26,223 bases of DNA from the NCBI GenBank assembly GCA_965370495.1, contig CBDUUV010000025.1, positions 1-26,223 of the forward strand, in the 5' to 3' direction. Origin of the DNA: Krumholzibacterium sp965370495 (lineage in GTDB: Bacteria; Krumholzibacteriota; Krumholzibacteriia; Krumholzibacteriales; Krumholzibacteriaceae). Position numbers and translations under genes: made by a program. Positions 1-7,476 of this stretch are shown here, in pieces (the stretch's first letter is position 1; every line of letters starts with the position of its first letter). The notes beneath the pieces are model-generated. The model searched no databases, was not told where the DNA came from, and worked only from the letters and a program-made list of their open reading frames with translations.

Positions 1-1172
1 AGCCTGACCTTGTCGGGCAGATCACACACATCTACATGATCTCCATCCTGCAGGATCACTGCCCTTTCTATGACATTTTCAAGCTCACGAACATTCCCCT
101 GCCACTCGAAATTGACGAGAAGATTCAAGGCTTCATCGGAAATCGTTTTTTTCCTCCGTATTTTTTCTGATGCTTTATGCAGAAAATATTCTGCCAGCAA
201 TGGTATATCGTCATGCCTGGCGCGAAGGGGCGGTATCACAATCGGTATTACATTCAGGCGGTAGTACAGATCAGCGCGGAATCTTCCCTCATGGACCGCC
301 TTTTCAAGATCAGTATTTGTCGCGGCTACCAGCCTTGCGTTGACCTTGATTGGTGACGTTCCTCCTACGGGTATGATCTCGCGCTCCTGCAATACACGCA
401 GAAGTTTGACCTGGATCGCGGGTGAGGTCTCACCGACTTCGTCGAGAAAAAAGGTCCCTCCACTTGCGACCTTGAACAACCCGTCCTTATCCCTTATAGC
501 GCCGGTAAAGCTCCCCTTGACATGCCCGAAAAGCTCACTTTCCAGCAGGTTCTCAGGCAGGGCGCCGCAGTTGATCGAGACAAAGGGGGAATTCGATCTT
601 CCACTCTGGTGATGGATTGCTCTGGCGACCAGTTCCTTCCCTGTACCGCTCTCTCCACATACGAGTATTGTGCTGTCCGTGTCGGCTACCTTATCGATCA
701 ACCTGAAAACCTTCTGTATCTCTTCACTTTTTCCAATCATCTTTCTGTGGTTATTGCTTTTCCTTAACTGTTTCTTAAGGAATAAGTTCTCGTTCTTCAC
801 TCGGTGCATATCGAGAGCATTACGAACGACCATCTTGATCTCTTCGTTTTTGGCAGCCCTCTTGACCATGTAGTAGAACGCTCCCTTGTTAAGAGCTTCG
901 ATTGCCGTTTTCTGCGAAGCATATGCCGTCATGATGATCACGGGAATGGCGGGATCGTATTCCTTGACAACACCAAGAAGCTCTATCCCATCCATACCCT
1001 CCATCCTTATGTCTGTCAGCACAGCGTCAAAGTTGGAATTTTTAACTTCCTGGAATGCTTTTTTCCCGTTGTGGACAGTCTTGACTGTGTACCCCTCCTT
1101 TTTGAGCATTATAGCAAGATACTGGCACATACTTTTTTCATCATCTACGATCAGGATTTTTTCGCCTGCCAT
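1..1172 (-). CDS. pilR: PilR-type sigma-54 response regulator (3' end cut)
   Basis: NtrC-family activator that, when phosphorylated, remodels sigma-54 RNA polymerase; as PilR it would drive pilin transcription. The window shows about 390 residues. The receiver domain (about 5-118) has acidic D10/D11, acceptor D54, T82 and K104. The AAA+ domain has Walker A GESGTGKE (173-180), the sigma-54 contact loop GSFTGA (220-225), Walker B LDE (243-245) and the arginine-finger segment FRADLYYRLN. The Fis-type DNA-binding helix-turn-helix, normally another 60-80 residues, lies beyond position 1. The ATG follows a GGGGG-containing ribosome site and starts 27 bases after pilS. Oddity: K104 is followed by Arg, not the usual Pro. 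The family is certain; the PilR assignment rests on the pilB-T-C-S order. Confidence 0.93.
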   Translation of the reverse strand, partial: MAGEKILIVDDEKSMCQYLAIMLKKEGYTVKTVHNGKKAFQEVKNSNFDAVLTDIRMEGMDGIELLGVVKEYDPAIPVIIMTAYASQKTAIEALNKGAFYYMVKRAAKNEEIKMVVRNALDMHRVKNENLFLKKQLRKSNNHRKMIGKSEEIQKVFRLIDKVADTDSTILVCGESGTGKELVARAIHHQSGRSNSPFVSINCGALPENLLESELFGHVKGSFTGAIRDKDGLFKVASGGTFFLDEVGETSPAIQVKLLRVLQEREIIPVGGTSPIKVNARLVAATNTDLEKAVHEGRFRADLYYRLNVIPIVIPPLRARHDDIPLLAEYFLHKASEKIRRKKTISDEALNLLVNFEWQGNVRELENVIERAVILQDGDHVDVCDLPDKVR

Positions 1173-1199
1173 TAATTCAAACCCCCAATTTTGGATACC

Positions 1200-2945
1200 C
1201 TATACATTGCAAAACTCTTTAACGTTATCTGTTTTTTCCTCTTCTTCCATTCTCGACGCATGGACAGGGAGGATGACTGAGAACACGGTTCCTGCTTCTT
1301 TCGAACTTTTCACTTTTATAATACCGGAATGACTCTCGATGATCCTTGCGGCAGTGGCGAGCCCCAGGCCGGTACCAGCCTGTTTCGTCGTGAAAAATGG
1401 TTCAAAGATATTCGGAAGTACATCTTCCGGTATCACCGGACCATCGTTATGGAAATCGATCTGAATACATTCTTCGGAAGCTTCATTCTCTCTAAGCCGC
1501 ACCTGAACCCTGGTTACACAAACACTCAGGGTTCCATGCCCCTTCATCATCTCACAAGCATTAAGTCCTATATTGAGAAATACCTGCATTATCTGTTCGT
1601 TATCGATATATAGCCTGGAGTCATCTATGTCGACATTGATATCTATCGACATCTTATGGCTCAGGTTTGGCGTGTACTTTAAGAGAAGTGCTATATCCTC
1701 AACCGATTTCGCTATATCGGCATGTGAAAATGAAGGTTTTCTCAATTTCGCAAACTCGAGAAAATCTGTTATGATCCTGTCAAGCCTGTCAGACTCGCGT
1801 ATTATCAGATCCATTAGTTTTTCGTTGTCACCACTTAATTCCAATTCTCCCTTGAGCATCTCGATCGAACCACATATCGATGCAAGCGGAGCACGGACTT
1901 CATGCGCTATGGCTGCCGAAAGTTCTCCAACAGCTGCGAGCCGGTCCGACTGACGGATTTTCTCACGCATCCGCCGCACTTCCGTAAGATCCTGGAATAT
2001 CGCAATAACACCCTTGATCTCGTCATTTTCATCCTTGAGGATCGAGATGCTTATCCCCAGAGGCAACCTGACTCCATCGGTTCTGCATACCTCTATTTCA
2101 TAACGTTTTTTCTGAGTGTTGCTGCCCGGCACAAATTCGAGTTCATCCACCAGGGCCGGCATATGAGAAAATGCTTTTCTGCAGTTGATGCCCTTGTAAT
2201 CCTTATCAGTATCCACTCCCAGTATCTCGACAGCCGACGTATTGATGGAGAGGATCCTGCCCTGCAGGTCTGTCACGATAAGCCCGCTGCTCATATTTAT
2301 GAGTATGCTGTCCGTATCCAGTTTGATCCGGCGAATCTCCCTTTCCTTGTCGGCCAGTTCTCTTCCCTTGCTCTGTAGATACTTCGAAACATAACCGCTG
2401 ATCAGGCCGGTAAGTATAAAGATAACCATAAACAGATATCCCTGAATCATCAGGTTTGAAAATATCGAATTAGAGTAGGTCCCCATCCAGGTTCCAGGGG
2501 GAGAATAGATGCGGCCACTGATTTCCAGCATGCTGTATGTAAAATAAACCGATGTGGCAAATATGGCTGTAATCAGTCCGCCCGCAACCTGGAAAAACTG
2601 CCCTCCAACAAGTATCGGCAGTATAAACAGGATCGTAAAATACGATGCCGACCCTCCGCTGTAATGTATAAGCATTGTAAATACGACCATATCGATCCCG
2701 ACAAGTAACAGGATCACAACGCCAGGGGAAATTCCCTTCCTGAATGCAAGGTATGCGAAGCCGGTGCTGAGATAAACTATTCCCAGGAGACTATACAGTC
2801 CCGCGGCCAAAGTCATCCTTGCCTGGAACTGCATGACCATTATCGCCGCCCCGATAACCAGGGTGGACATGATGATCCTCAGATTAACGAATTTTTTTAG
2901 TTGTTGCTCCTCTTTCGGAGGAATTGCGCGCGGAAACAAATCCAT
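1200..2945 (-). CDS. pilS: PilS-type membrane sensor histidine kinase
   Basis: Sensor kinase predicted to phosphorylate the adjacent PilR. The 581 residues begin with a short cytoplasmic stretch and about six hydrophobic helices between residues 22 and 188, the layout of PilS. A short coiled linker and a PAS domain (about 210-320) follow. The dimerisation/phosphoacceptor helix contains HEVRAP with H348. The ATPase domain has N-box N458/N462, a G1-like NDGPVI (500-505) and G2 GTGLGL (524-529). The G1 box lacks its second glycine, which also occurs in related kinases. The ATG has an AGGA ribosome site 8 bases upstream. It begins 17 bases after pilC and ends 27 bases before pilR. No periplasmic sensor domain is seen, so the signal is probably sensed in the membrane or by PAS; P. 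aeruginosa PilS senses pilin within the membrane. Confidence 0.93.
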   Translation of the reverse strand: MDLFPRAIPPKEEQQLKKFVNLRIIMSTLVIGAAIMVMQFQARMTLAAGLYSLLGIVYLSTGFAYLAFRKGISPGVVILLLVGIDMVVFTMLIHYSGGSASYFTILFILPILVGGQFFQVAGGLITAIFATSVYFTYSMLEISGRIYSPPGTWMGTYSNSIFSNLMIQGYLFMVIFILTGLISGYVSKYLQSKGRELADKEREIRRIKLDTDSILINMSSGLIVTDLQGRILSINTSAVEILGVDTDKDYKGINCRKAFSHMPALVDELEFVPGSNTQKKRYEIEVCRTDGVRLPLGISISILKDENDEIKGVIAIFQDLTEVRRMREKIRQSDRLAAVGELSAAIAHEVRAPLASICGSIEMLKGELELSGDNEKLMDLIIRESDRLDRIITDFLEFAKLRKPSFSHADIAKSVEDIALLLKYTPNLSHKMSIDINVDIDDSRLYIDNEQIMQVFLNIGLNACEMMKGHGTLSVCVTRVQVRLRENEASEECIQIDFHNDGPVIPEDVLPNIFEPFFTTKQAGTGLGLATAARIIESHSGIIKVKSSKEAGTVFSVILPVHASRMEEEEKTDNVKEFCNV

Positions 2946-2962
2946 TCCTCTTTTCCTGCTTA

Positions 2963-4171
2963 TTATCCTGCTACCACGGTCACAAGAGAGAACATGGGCA
3001 GATACATGGCAACCAGCATACCACCGACGATTGCTCCCATTACTACTATCATGATCGGTTCGATCGCAGCTGTCATTGCCTCCACCGCCGCATCAACTTC
3101 GTCATCATAGAAATCAGCGACCTTGTCAAGCATCTCGTCCAGAGCGCCTGTCTGCTCTCCCACAGAGATCATCTGGACAACCATCGGCGGAAACACACCG
3201 CTTTTTTTCAATGGATCGGCTATCGTGTTACCCTCACTGATACTCTGCTTGACTTCCATGACAGCTTTCTCGATAACCTTGTTGCCCGATGTCCGTGCAG
3301 TAATATCAAGTCCGTTCAGAATCGGAACACCGCTGGCGATCAATGTGCCCAGGGTCCTGGTAAAACGCGCGACAGCTCCCTTCCGCACGACATTTCCGAT
3401 GATCGGAAGGTTTAACGTTATTTTGTCTATGTTGTAATGGCCCTTTTCAGTCTTGTAGTATCTCTTGAAAAAGATGGTGCCGCCTATCGCTATTCCCGCC
3501 AGGAGTAACCAGTTTGCTCTCAGGAAATCGCTGAAGAACATCACTATCTGTGTCGGCATAGGAAGACTTCCGCCGAAATCTGTAAACATTTTCGCAAAAG
3601 TCGGGATGATCACCATAAGCATGAATATGGTAGCTCCCATAGCCACACAAAGCACTATGGTTGGATAGGTCAATGCTCCCTTGACCTTTCGTATGAGAGC
3701 ATCAGCTTTTTCCAGGTACACTGCAAGCCTGTTAAGAATGATGTCGAGGATACCCCCGGCCTCTCCGGCGTCGACCATATTGACGAACAGGTCGCTGAAG
3801 CTGTCATGTTTCTTGAGTGCTTCAGCAAGCGTTGAACCCGACTCCACATCACTCATCACTTCGGTCACAATCTGCTTGAATTTTGGTTTCTCAAGCTGTG
3901 ACGAAAGGATGTCGAGACATTGCACCATCGGCAGTCCAGCATTGATCATAGTCGCGAACTGGCGAGTAAAAATCCCTATATCCTTGATCGTGATCTTGTT
4001 ATTTTTTCCAAAATTTATCTGAATATCTTTCGGCTTCTGCCTGATATGGGTGATTATAATCCTTCTCTTGCGCAAGTGACTGATCAATTCGTTCTTGCTC
4101 TCAGCCGCATATTCGCCGGACAGGACCTCACCTGCCGGTGTCCTTCCCTTCCAGATATAAATCGTTGCCAT
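2963..4171 (-). CDS. pilC: Type IV pilus inner-membrane platform protein PilC
   Basis: Polytopic inner-membrane protein (GspF/PilC family) on which the PilB and PilT motors act to insert or remove pilin subunits. The 402 residues contain the two tandem T2SSF cytoplasmic domains, about 66-189 and 269-391. Predicted membrane helices lie near 168-190, 217-235 and 369-392. The repeat signatures are visible as FTRQFATMINAGLP (68-81) and FTRTLGTLIASGVP (270-283), and as VDAGEAGG (133-140) and ISVGEQTGAL (335-344). An in-frame ATG lies 10 codons upstream, but the chosen ATG has AGGGGG six bases ahead of it and gives the usual N terminus. It sits between pilT (42 bases upstream) and pilS, clearly in the same transcription unit. 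Confidence 0.95.
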   Translation of the reverse strand: MATIYIWKGRTPAGEVLSGEYAAESKNELISHLRKRRIIITHIRQKPKDIQINFGKNNKITIKDIGIFTRQFATMINAGLPMVQCLDILSSQLEKPKFKQIVTEVMSDVESGSTLAEALKKHDSFSDLFVNMVDAGEAGGILDIILNRLAVYLEKADALIRKVKGALTYPTIVLCVAMGATIFMLMVIIPTFAKMFTDFGGSLPMPTQIVMFFSDFLRANWLLLAGIAIGGTIFFKRYYKTEKGHYNIDKITLNLPIIGNVVRKGAVARFTRTLGTLIASGVPILNGLDITARTSGNKVIEKAVMEVKQSISEGNTIADPLKKSGVFPPMVVQMISVGEQTGALDEMLDKVADFYDDEVDAAVEAMTAAIEPIMIVVMGAIVGGMLVAMYLPMFSLVTVVAG

Positions 4172-4177
4172 CGTTTT

Positions 4178-4183
4178 CCCCCT
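4178..4183 (-). promoter_or_regulatory. Ribosome binding site deciding the pilC start
   Basis: AGGGGG on the minus strand, six bases before the ATG at 4171. The upstream in-frame ATG at 4201 has no comparable site, so the shorter PilC is preferred. Confidence 0.7.
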
Positions 4184-4213
4184 GGATTTTATTCGCTGCA
4201 TTAAAAAACTGAT

Positions 4214-5299
4214 TTAGTACCGAATACCGTCTACTCCTGCCTTTTCACCCATCATCTGTTCAAGTTCGACAGGATCAGGGCTTCTTCTCAGAATCTCTTC
4301 CTTGGTAATCGTCCGGTCACAATACGCTCTGAAGAGTGCCTGGTTCATGGTTTGCATTCCATATTTATGCCCGGCCTGCATCAGGCCGTATATCTGGTGG
4401 ATCTTGTCATCACGGATAACTGCTCTGATCGCCGGTGTACAGATCATGACCTCCGCAACCAGGACTCTCCCCTTTCCAGATGCGTGGGGGATCAACTGCT
4501 GTGTAAGCACACCTTCGAGCACAAACGCGAGCTGGGCACGTACCTGCGACTGCTGGGCCGCTGGAAAGTTATCAACTATACGGTTAATCGATTCGAAAGT
4601 TGAATTCGTATGAAGGGTCGCAAGAGCCAGATGTCCGGTTTCCGCTATCGTCAGCACCGCCTGCATCGTTTCGAGATCGCGCATCTCGCCTATGAGTATG
4701 ATATCGGGATCCTGCCTGAGTACATGCTTCAGAGCGTTTCCGAAAGTCTCCGTGTCAGCCCGTACCTCTCTCTGGTTGACTATACAGTTTCTGTGCTGGT
4801 GAATATATTCAATCGGGTCTTCTATTGTTATAACGTGGGCGAAACGTTCCTTGTTGATCTTGTCGATAAGGCTCGCCAGTGTAGTCGATTTGCCGCTCCC
4901 TGTCGGGCCTGTTACCAGGATAAGACCTTTCTGCTTCTCTACAAAAGATTTCACCACTTTAGGCAAACCAAGTTTGTCGAAATCAAGGATCTCGAACGGA
5001 ATCTGCCTTATGGCCATACTGGTCACACCACGCTGCTGATAAACATTAGCCCTGAATCTCGAAAGTCCCTGGACTCCGAATGAAAAATCGAGTTCCTTGT
5101 CGTTTTCGAAACGTTTCTGCTGTTCTTCGGTCAGAACACTGTATGCAATCTGCTTGCTCACCTCAGGCGTCGTCACAGAGTGATTCGTCTTGCGGATGAT
5201 TCCATCCACTCTGAGCATCGGAGGCACACCTGCAGTAATGTGAAGATCACTCGCTTTATTATCAATCATCTCCTGCAACAACTCTCTGAGATTCAGCAT
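4214..5299 (-). CDS. pilT: Pilus retraction ATPase PilT
   Basis: Hexameric cytoplasmic ATPase that depolymerises the type IV pilus and powers twitching. Of 361 residues, the N-terminal PAS-like domain carries the typical ASDLHI (16-21). The RecA-like ATPase has Walker A GPTGSGKST (131-139), Asp box EDPIEY (160-165), Walker B IILIGEMRD (200-208) and His box GHLALATLHT (222-231). The PilT hallmark AIRNLIRE appears as AIRAVIRD (290-297), which separates it from PilB/GspE. Length matches the family. An in-frame TTG at 5332 would add 11 residues but has no ribosome site. The ATG at 5299 has GGGGAG about 11 bases upstream and gives the standard N terminus. It follows pilB by 39 bases. Confidence 0.96.
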   Translation of the reverse strand: MLNLRELLQEMIDNKASDLHITAGVPPMLRVDGIIRKTNHSVTTPEVSKQIAYSVLTEEQQKRFENDKELDFSFGVQGLSRFRANVYQQRGVTSMAIRQIPFEILDFDKLGLPKVVKSFVEKQKGLILVTGPTGSGKSTTLASLIDKINKERFAHVITIEDPIEYIHQHRNCIVNQREVRADTETFGNALKHVLRQDPDIILIGEMRDLETMQAVLTIAETGHLALATLHTNSTFESINRIVDNFPAAQQSQVRAQLAFVLEGVLTQQLIPHASGKGRVLVAEVMICTPAIRAVIRDDKIHQIYGLMQAGHKYGMQTMNQALFRAYCDRTITKEEILRRSPDPVELEQMMGEKAGVDGIRY

Positions 5300-5338
5300 A
5301 TATGCAACATCTCCCCGATTATGGCCACCCAAAGGCCA

Positions 5339-7018
5339 TTATTTAATTGTAGTTTCCCTGAGTACTTCTTCAAGAGAAGTGATCCCCTGTTTGAGTTTAA
5401 AGACTCCATCATTCCTTAGAGTACTCATACCCTCCTTGACTGCCTGTTCCTTGATCTCCGCCGATGAGCAGCGGTTCAGGATCATTTCACTGATTTCGCT
5501 CGATATCGGCATGATCTCATACAATCCGAGTCGTCCCTTGTACCCGGTATTATTGCATTTCGGACATCCTTCCGTGATATAGACCTCAAAGGGTTTTTCA
5601 TTCGGTATACCCAGTTCCCTGAGCGCTTCGGGATGGATCTCCATTGCTTTTTTGCAATTCTCGCACAGGCGCCTGATAAGACGCTGTGCCTGGATAAGGT
5701 TCGTCGAACTTGCTACCAGAAAAGGTTCGATACCCATGTCAATCATTCTGTTAATGGTACTCGGGGCATCATTCGTATGCAGAGTGCTTAGAACAAGGTG
5801 CCCCGTCAAGGCGGCTTTGACAGCAATCGATCCCGTCTCCAGGTCACGGATCTCACCAACCATTATGATATTGGGATCCTGCCGCAGGAAGGCCTTCAGT
5901 GCAGAAGCAAAGGTAAGTCCGATCTCATCGTGAACATTTACCTGATTAATTCCTTCAAGATTGTACTCTACGGGATCTTCAGCGGTCATAATATTATGAT
6001 GTGGCAAATTAATCTTGCTCAAGGCTGAATAGAGGGTAGTGGTTTTTCCGCTACCGGTAGGGCCTGTCACAAGTACCATGCCATAAGGTGATTCGATCGC
6101 CTTATTGAATTTTTCAAGTGACTCATGCTGGAACCCGAGCTTGGTCAAGTCTATCTCCAGGTTACTCTTGTCCAGAATACGCATCACCACTTTTTCACCA
6201 AAGATCGTAGGTAAGGTACTGACACGCAGATCTATCTTCTTGCTTCCAATTCGGATCTTGATGCGCCCATCCTGCGGAATTCTCTTCTCGGCGATGTCTA
6301 ATTCAGCCATGATTTTGAGGCGCGAGGTAATCGCTCCTTTCATCTTGACAGGAGGAGACATCATCTCGTGCAGTTGTCCATCGATCCTGAAACGTACGCG
6401 GAGCGATCTTTCAAAAGGTTCAACATGGATATCACTTGCTCCCTTGTTCACCGCGTCGGCAATAAGGGAATTGACAAGTTTGACCACCGGCGCATCCTCA
6501 CTCTGCGCTTCGGCAAGCCCCACGTCTTCTTCGACATCCTCTACAATCTCGAAGTCTTCTTCCATATCGCGCATCACTTCCGCAAGAGAATCCGCGGAAT
6601 CGTAGAATCTGTCGATTGCTCTTTTAATAGATGTCTCTGTAGCTACAACAGGGCAAACCTCAAGGCCGGTAATGAACTTGATATCGTCAATTGCGAAGAT
6701 ATTATCCGGATTGGCCATCGCTACGGTCAGTACCCGACCCTCACGGGACACTGGTACTACCTGAAACTTTGTAGCCACTTCCGAGGGAATAAGTTCTACT
6801 GAATGTTCGTCCGATTCGAGTTCATCGAGGTCAATCGCCGGAACCTGGAATTCCTGGGAAAGGAACTCAGAGAAAGCCTTCTCCGAAATCGCCCCCGTTT
6901 TGACGAGGTTATAAGCAAGGCTTCCTCCGGAATTTCCCTGCTCTTGTAACGCGAGTTCCAGTTGCTCCTGACTTACAAGACTCGATTCAACAAGCTGGTT
7001 AGCTATAGTATCTTTCAA
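5339..7018 (-). CDS. pilB: Pilus extension ATPase PilB
   Basis: Cytoplasmic hexameric ATPase of the GspE/PilB family that powers pilus polymerisation through PilC. The 559 residues comprise an MshEN-type N-terminal domain (about 1-145; in homologs this can bind c-di-GMP), an acidic linker (about 150-175), and the ATPase. The ATPase has ASDIHVEP (194-201), Walker A GPTGSGKTT (319-327), AEDPVEY (346-352), Walker B IIMVGEIRD (384-392) and His box GHLVLSTLHTN (406-416). A zinc tetracysteine site is present (C452/C455 and C485/C488). The start is TTG, supported by GGAGG six bases upstream; no suitable ATG exists nearby. First gene of the pilBTCSR cluster, preceded by a sigma-54-type promoter. A type II secretion GspE is the alternative, disfavoured by the adjacent pilT and pilS/R. 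Confidence 0.95.
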   Translation of the reverse strand: MKDTIANQLVESSLVSQEQLELALQEQGNSGGSLAYNLVKTGAISEKAFSEFLSQEFQVPAIDLDELESDEHSVELIPSEVATKFQVVPVSREGRVLTVAMANPDNIFAIDDIKFITGLEVCPVVATETSIKRAIDRFYDSADSLAEVMRDMEEDFEIVEDVEEDVGLAEAQSEDAPVVKLVNSLIADAVNKGASDIHVEPFERSLRVRFRIDGQLHEMMSPPVKMKGAITSRLKIMAELDIAEKRIPQDGRIKIRIGSKKIDLRVSTLPTIFGEKVVMRILDKSNLEIDLTKLGFQHESLEKFNKAIESPYGMVLVTGPTGSGKTTTLYSALSKINLPHHNIMTAEDPVEYNLEGINQVNVHDEIGLTFASALKAFLRQDPNIIMVGEIRDLETGSIAVKAALTGHLVLSTLHTNDAPSTINRMIDMGIEPFLVASSTNLIQAQRLIRRLCENCKKAMEIHPEALRELGIPNEKPFEVYITEGCPKCNNTGYKGRLGLYEIMPISSEISEMILNRCSSAEIKEQAVKEGMSTLRNDGVFKLKQGITSLEEVLRETTIK

Positions 7019-7024
7019 GGATTT

Positions 7025-7029
7025 CCTCC
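7025..7029 (-). promoter_or_regulatory. Ribosome binding site for the TTG start of pilB
   Basis: GGAGG on the minus strand with a six-base spacer to the TTG at 7018. It is the strongest translation-start signal here and justifies the non-ATG start. Confidence 0.75.
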
Positions 7030-7139
7030 GACCATATATGAATCCCGTGAAAGCGCATGCAATTATCTGACCACTGCTGGATCCTGCTCATTTACTACTT
7101 GGCAGAATTTGCTCAGTATCGAATAAAAAATTCCGACCC

Positions 7140-7154
7140 GCAAATAATATGCCA
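7140..7154 (-). promoter_or_regulatory. Sigma-54 (-24/-12) promoter of the pil operon
   Basis: On the minus strand this reads TGGCATATTATTTGC. It matches the sigma-54 consensus TGGCACG-N4-TTGC in both core blocks (TGGCA and TTGC) with exact spacing of the invariant GG and GC. Transcription would start near 7128, giving a leader of about 110 bases before pilB. The operon encodes a sigma-54 activator (PilR), which makes the match more credible. Not experimentally shown. Confidence 0.68.
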
Positions 7155-7179
7155 CAGAAAGGGTTACAGCCTAATACCT

Positions 7180-7221
7180 TGCCGTAAAATCGATTCGAGT
7201 AGAAAAGGAGGGGTTACGGCA
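7180..7221 (+). repeat. Inverted repeat upstream of the sigma-54 promoter, possible activator site
   Basis: Arms TGCCGTAA (7180-7187) and TTACGGCA (7214-7221) are perfect 8-base inverted copies around a 26-base centre. They sit roughly 50-95 bases upstream of the predicted pilB transcription start, where sigma-54 enhancer sites usually lie. A partly related direct repeat also links 7156-7170 (AGAAAGGGTTACAGC) with 7201-7220 (AGAAAAGGAGGGGTTACGGC). Binding by PilR or another activator is inference. Confidence 0.45.
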
Positions 7222-7307
7222 GTATAAGATGGCACTTTTCCACCATCATGCCGGATGCTCTAATAACTTGATTTTTCTATAATTCGGCCTCTTGGCCCTT
7301 GTGTGGG

Positions 7308-7326
7308 AAAAGGGGGTTGGCACCCC
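7308..7326 (-). terminator. Probable intrinsic terminator after the TonB receptor gene
   Basis: On the minus strand, GGGGT-GCCA-ACCCC forms a five-pair GC-rich stem with a four-base loop, followed by CTTTT. It lies about 150 bases past the receptor stop codon and before the pil promoter, where a unit boundary is expected. The short stem and T run keep confidence moderate. Confidence 0.42.
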
Positions 7327-7343
7327 GTTTCTTCTGTGCAGCA

Positions 7344-7390
7344 TGCAAGCATATTTGCACTTTGCAAACCGATCGGAGCTTTGTTGCAAA
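7344..7390. repeat. Cluster of TTGCA/TGCAA motifs
   Basis: Within 47 bases there are TGCAA (7344-7348), TTGCA (7355-7359), the palindrome TTTGCAAA (7361-7368) and TTGCAAA (7384-7390). A CCGATCGG palindrome (7369-7376) lies between the last two. This is denser than expected by chance. It could be a protein-binding array or a degenerate intergenic repeat; I cannot assign a function. Confidence 0.4.
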
Positions 7391-7476
7391 TTACAAGATG
7401 TCTCTGTAAATCATTCGATCACTGGACTGTTTTCGACCAGGAAGCTCAGTAAGAGTGGTTTTAAGAAATGTGCCTG

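Larger units (their letters stand above)
7019..7476. other. Gene-free region between the TonB receptor gene and pilB
   Basis: This 458-base stretch is the only gap over 300 bases. Reading toward pilB it holds a TTGCA-motif cluster, a short GC hairpin followed by a T run, the TGCCGTAA inverted repeat, the sigma-54 promoter and the pilB ribosome site. A 62-codon plus-strand open frame (7292-7480) has no recognisable product or ribosome site and I do not consider it a gene. No RNA gene was recognised. Confidence 0.7.

Noticed and set aside
5300..5332. Eleven-residue N-terminal extension of PilT from a TTG
   Set aside because: No ribosome site upstream of the TTG, and PilT proteins begin at the following ATG.
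7313..7326. Same hairpin as a plus-strand terminator
   Set aside because: No plus-strand gene precedes it, and the T-rich run is better on the minus strand.
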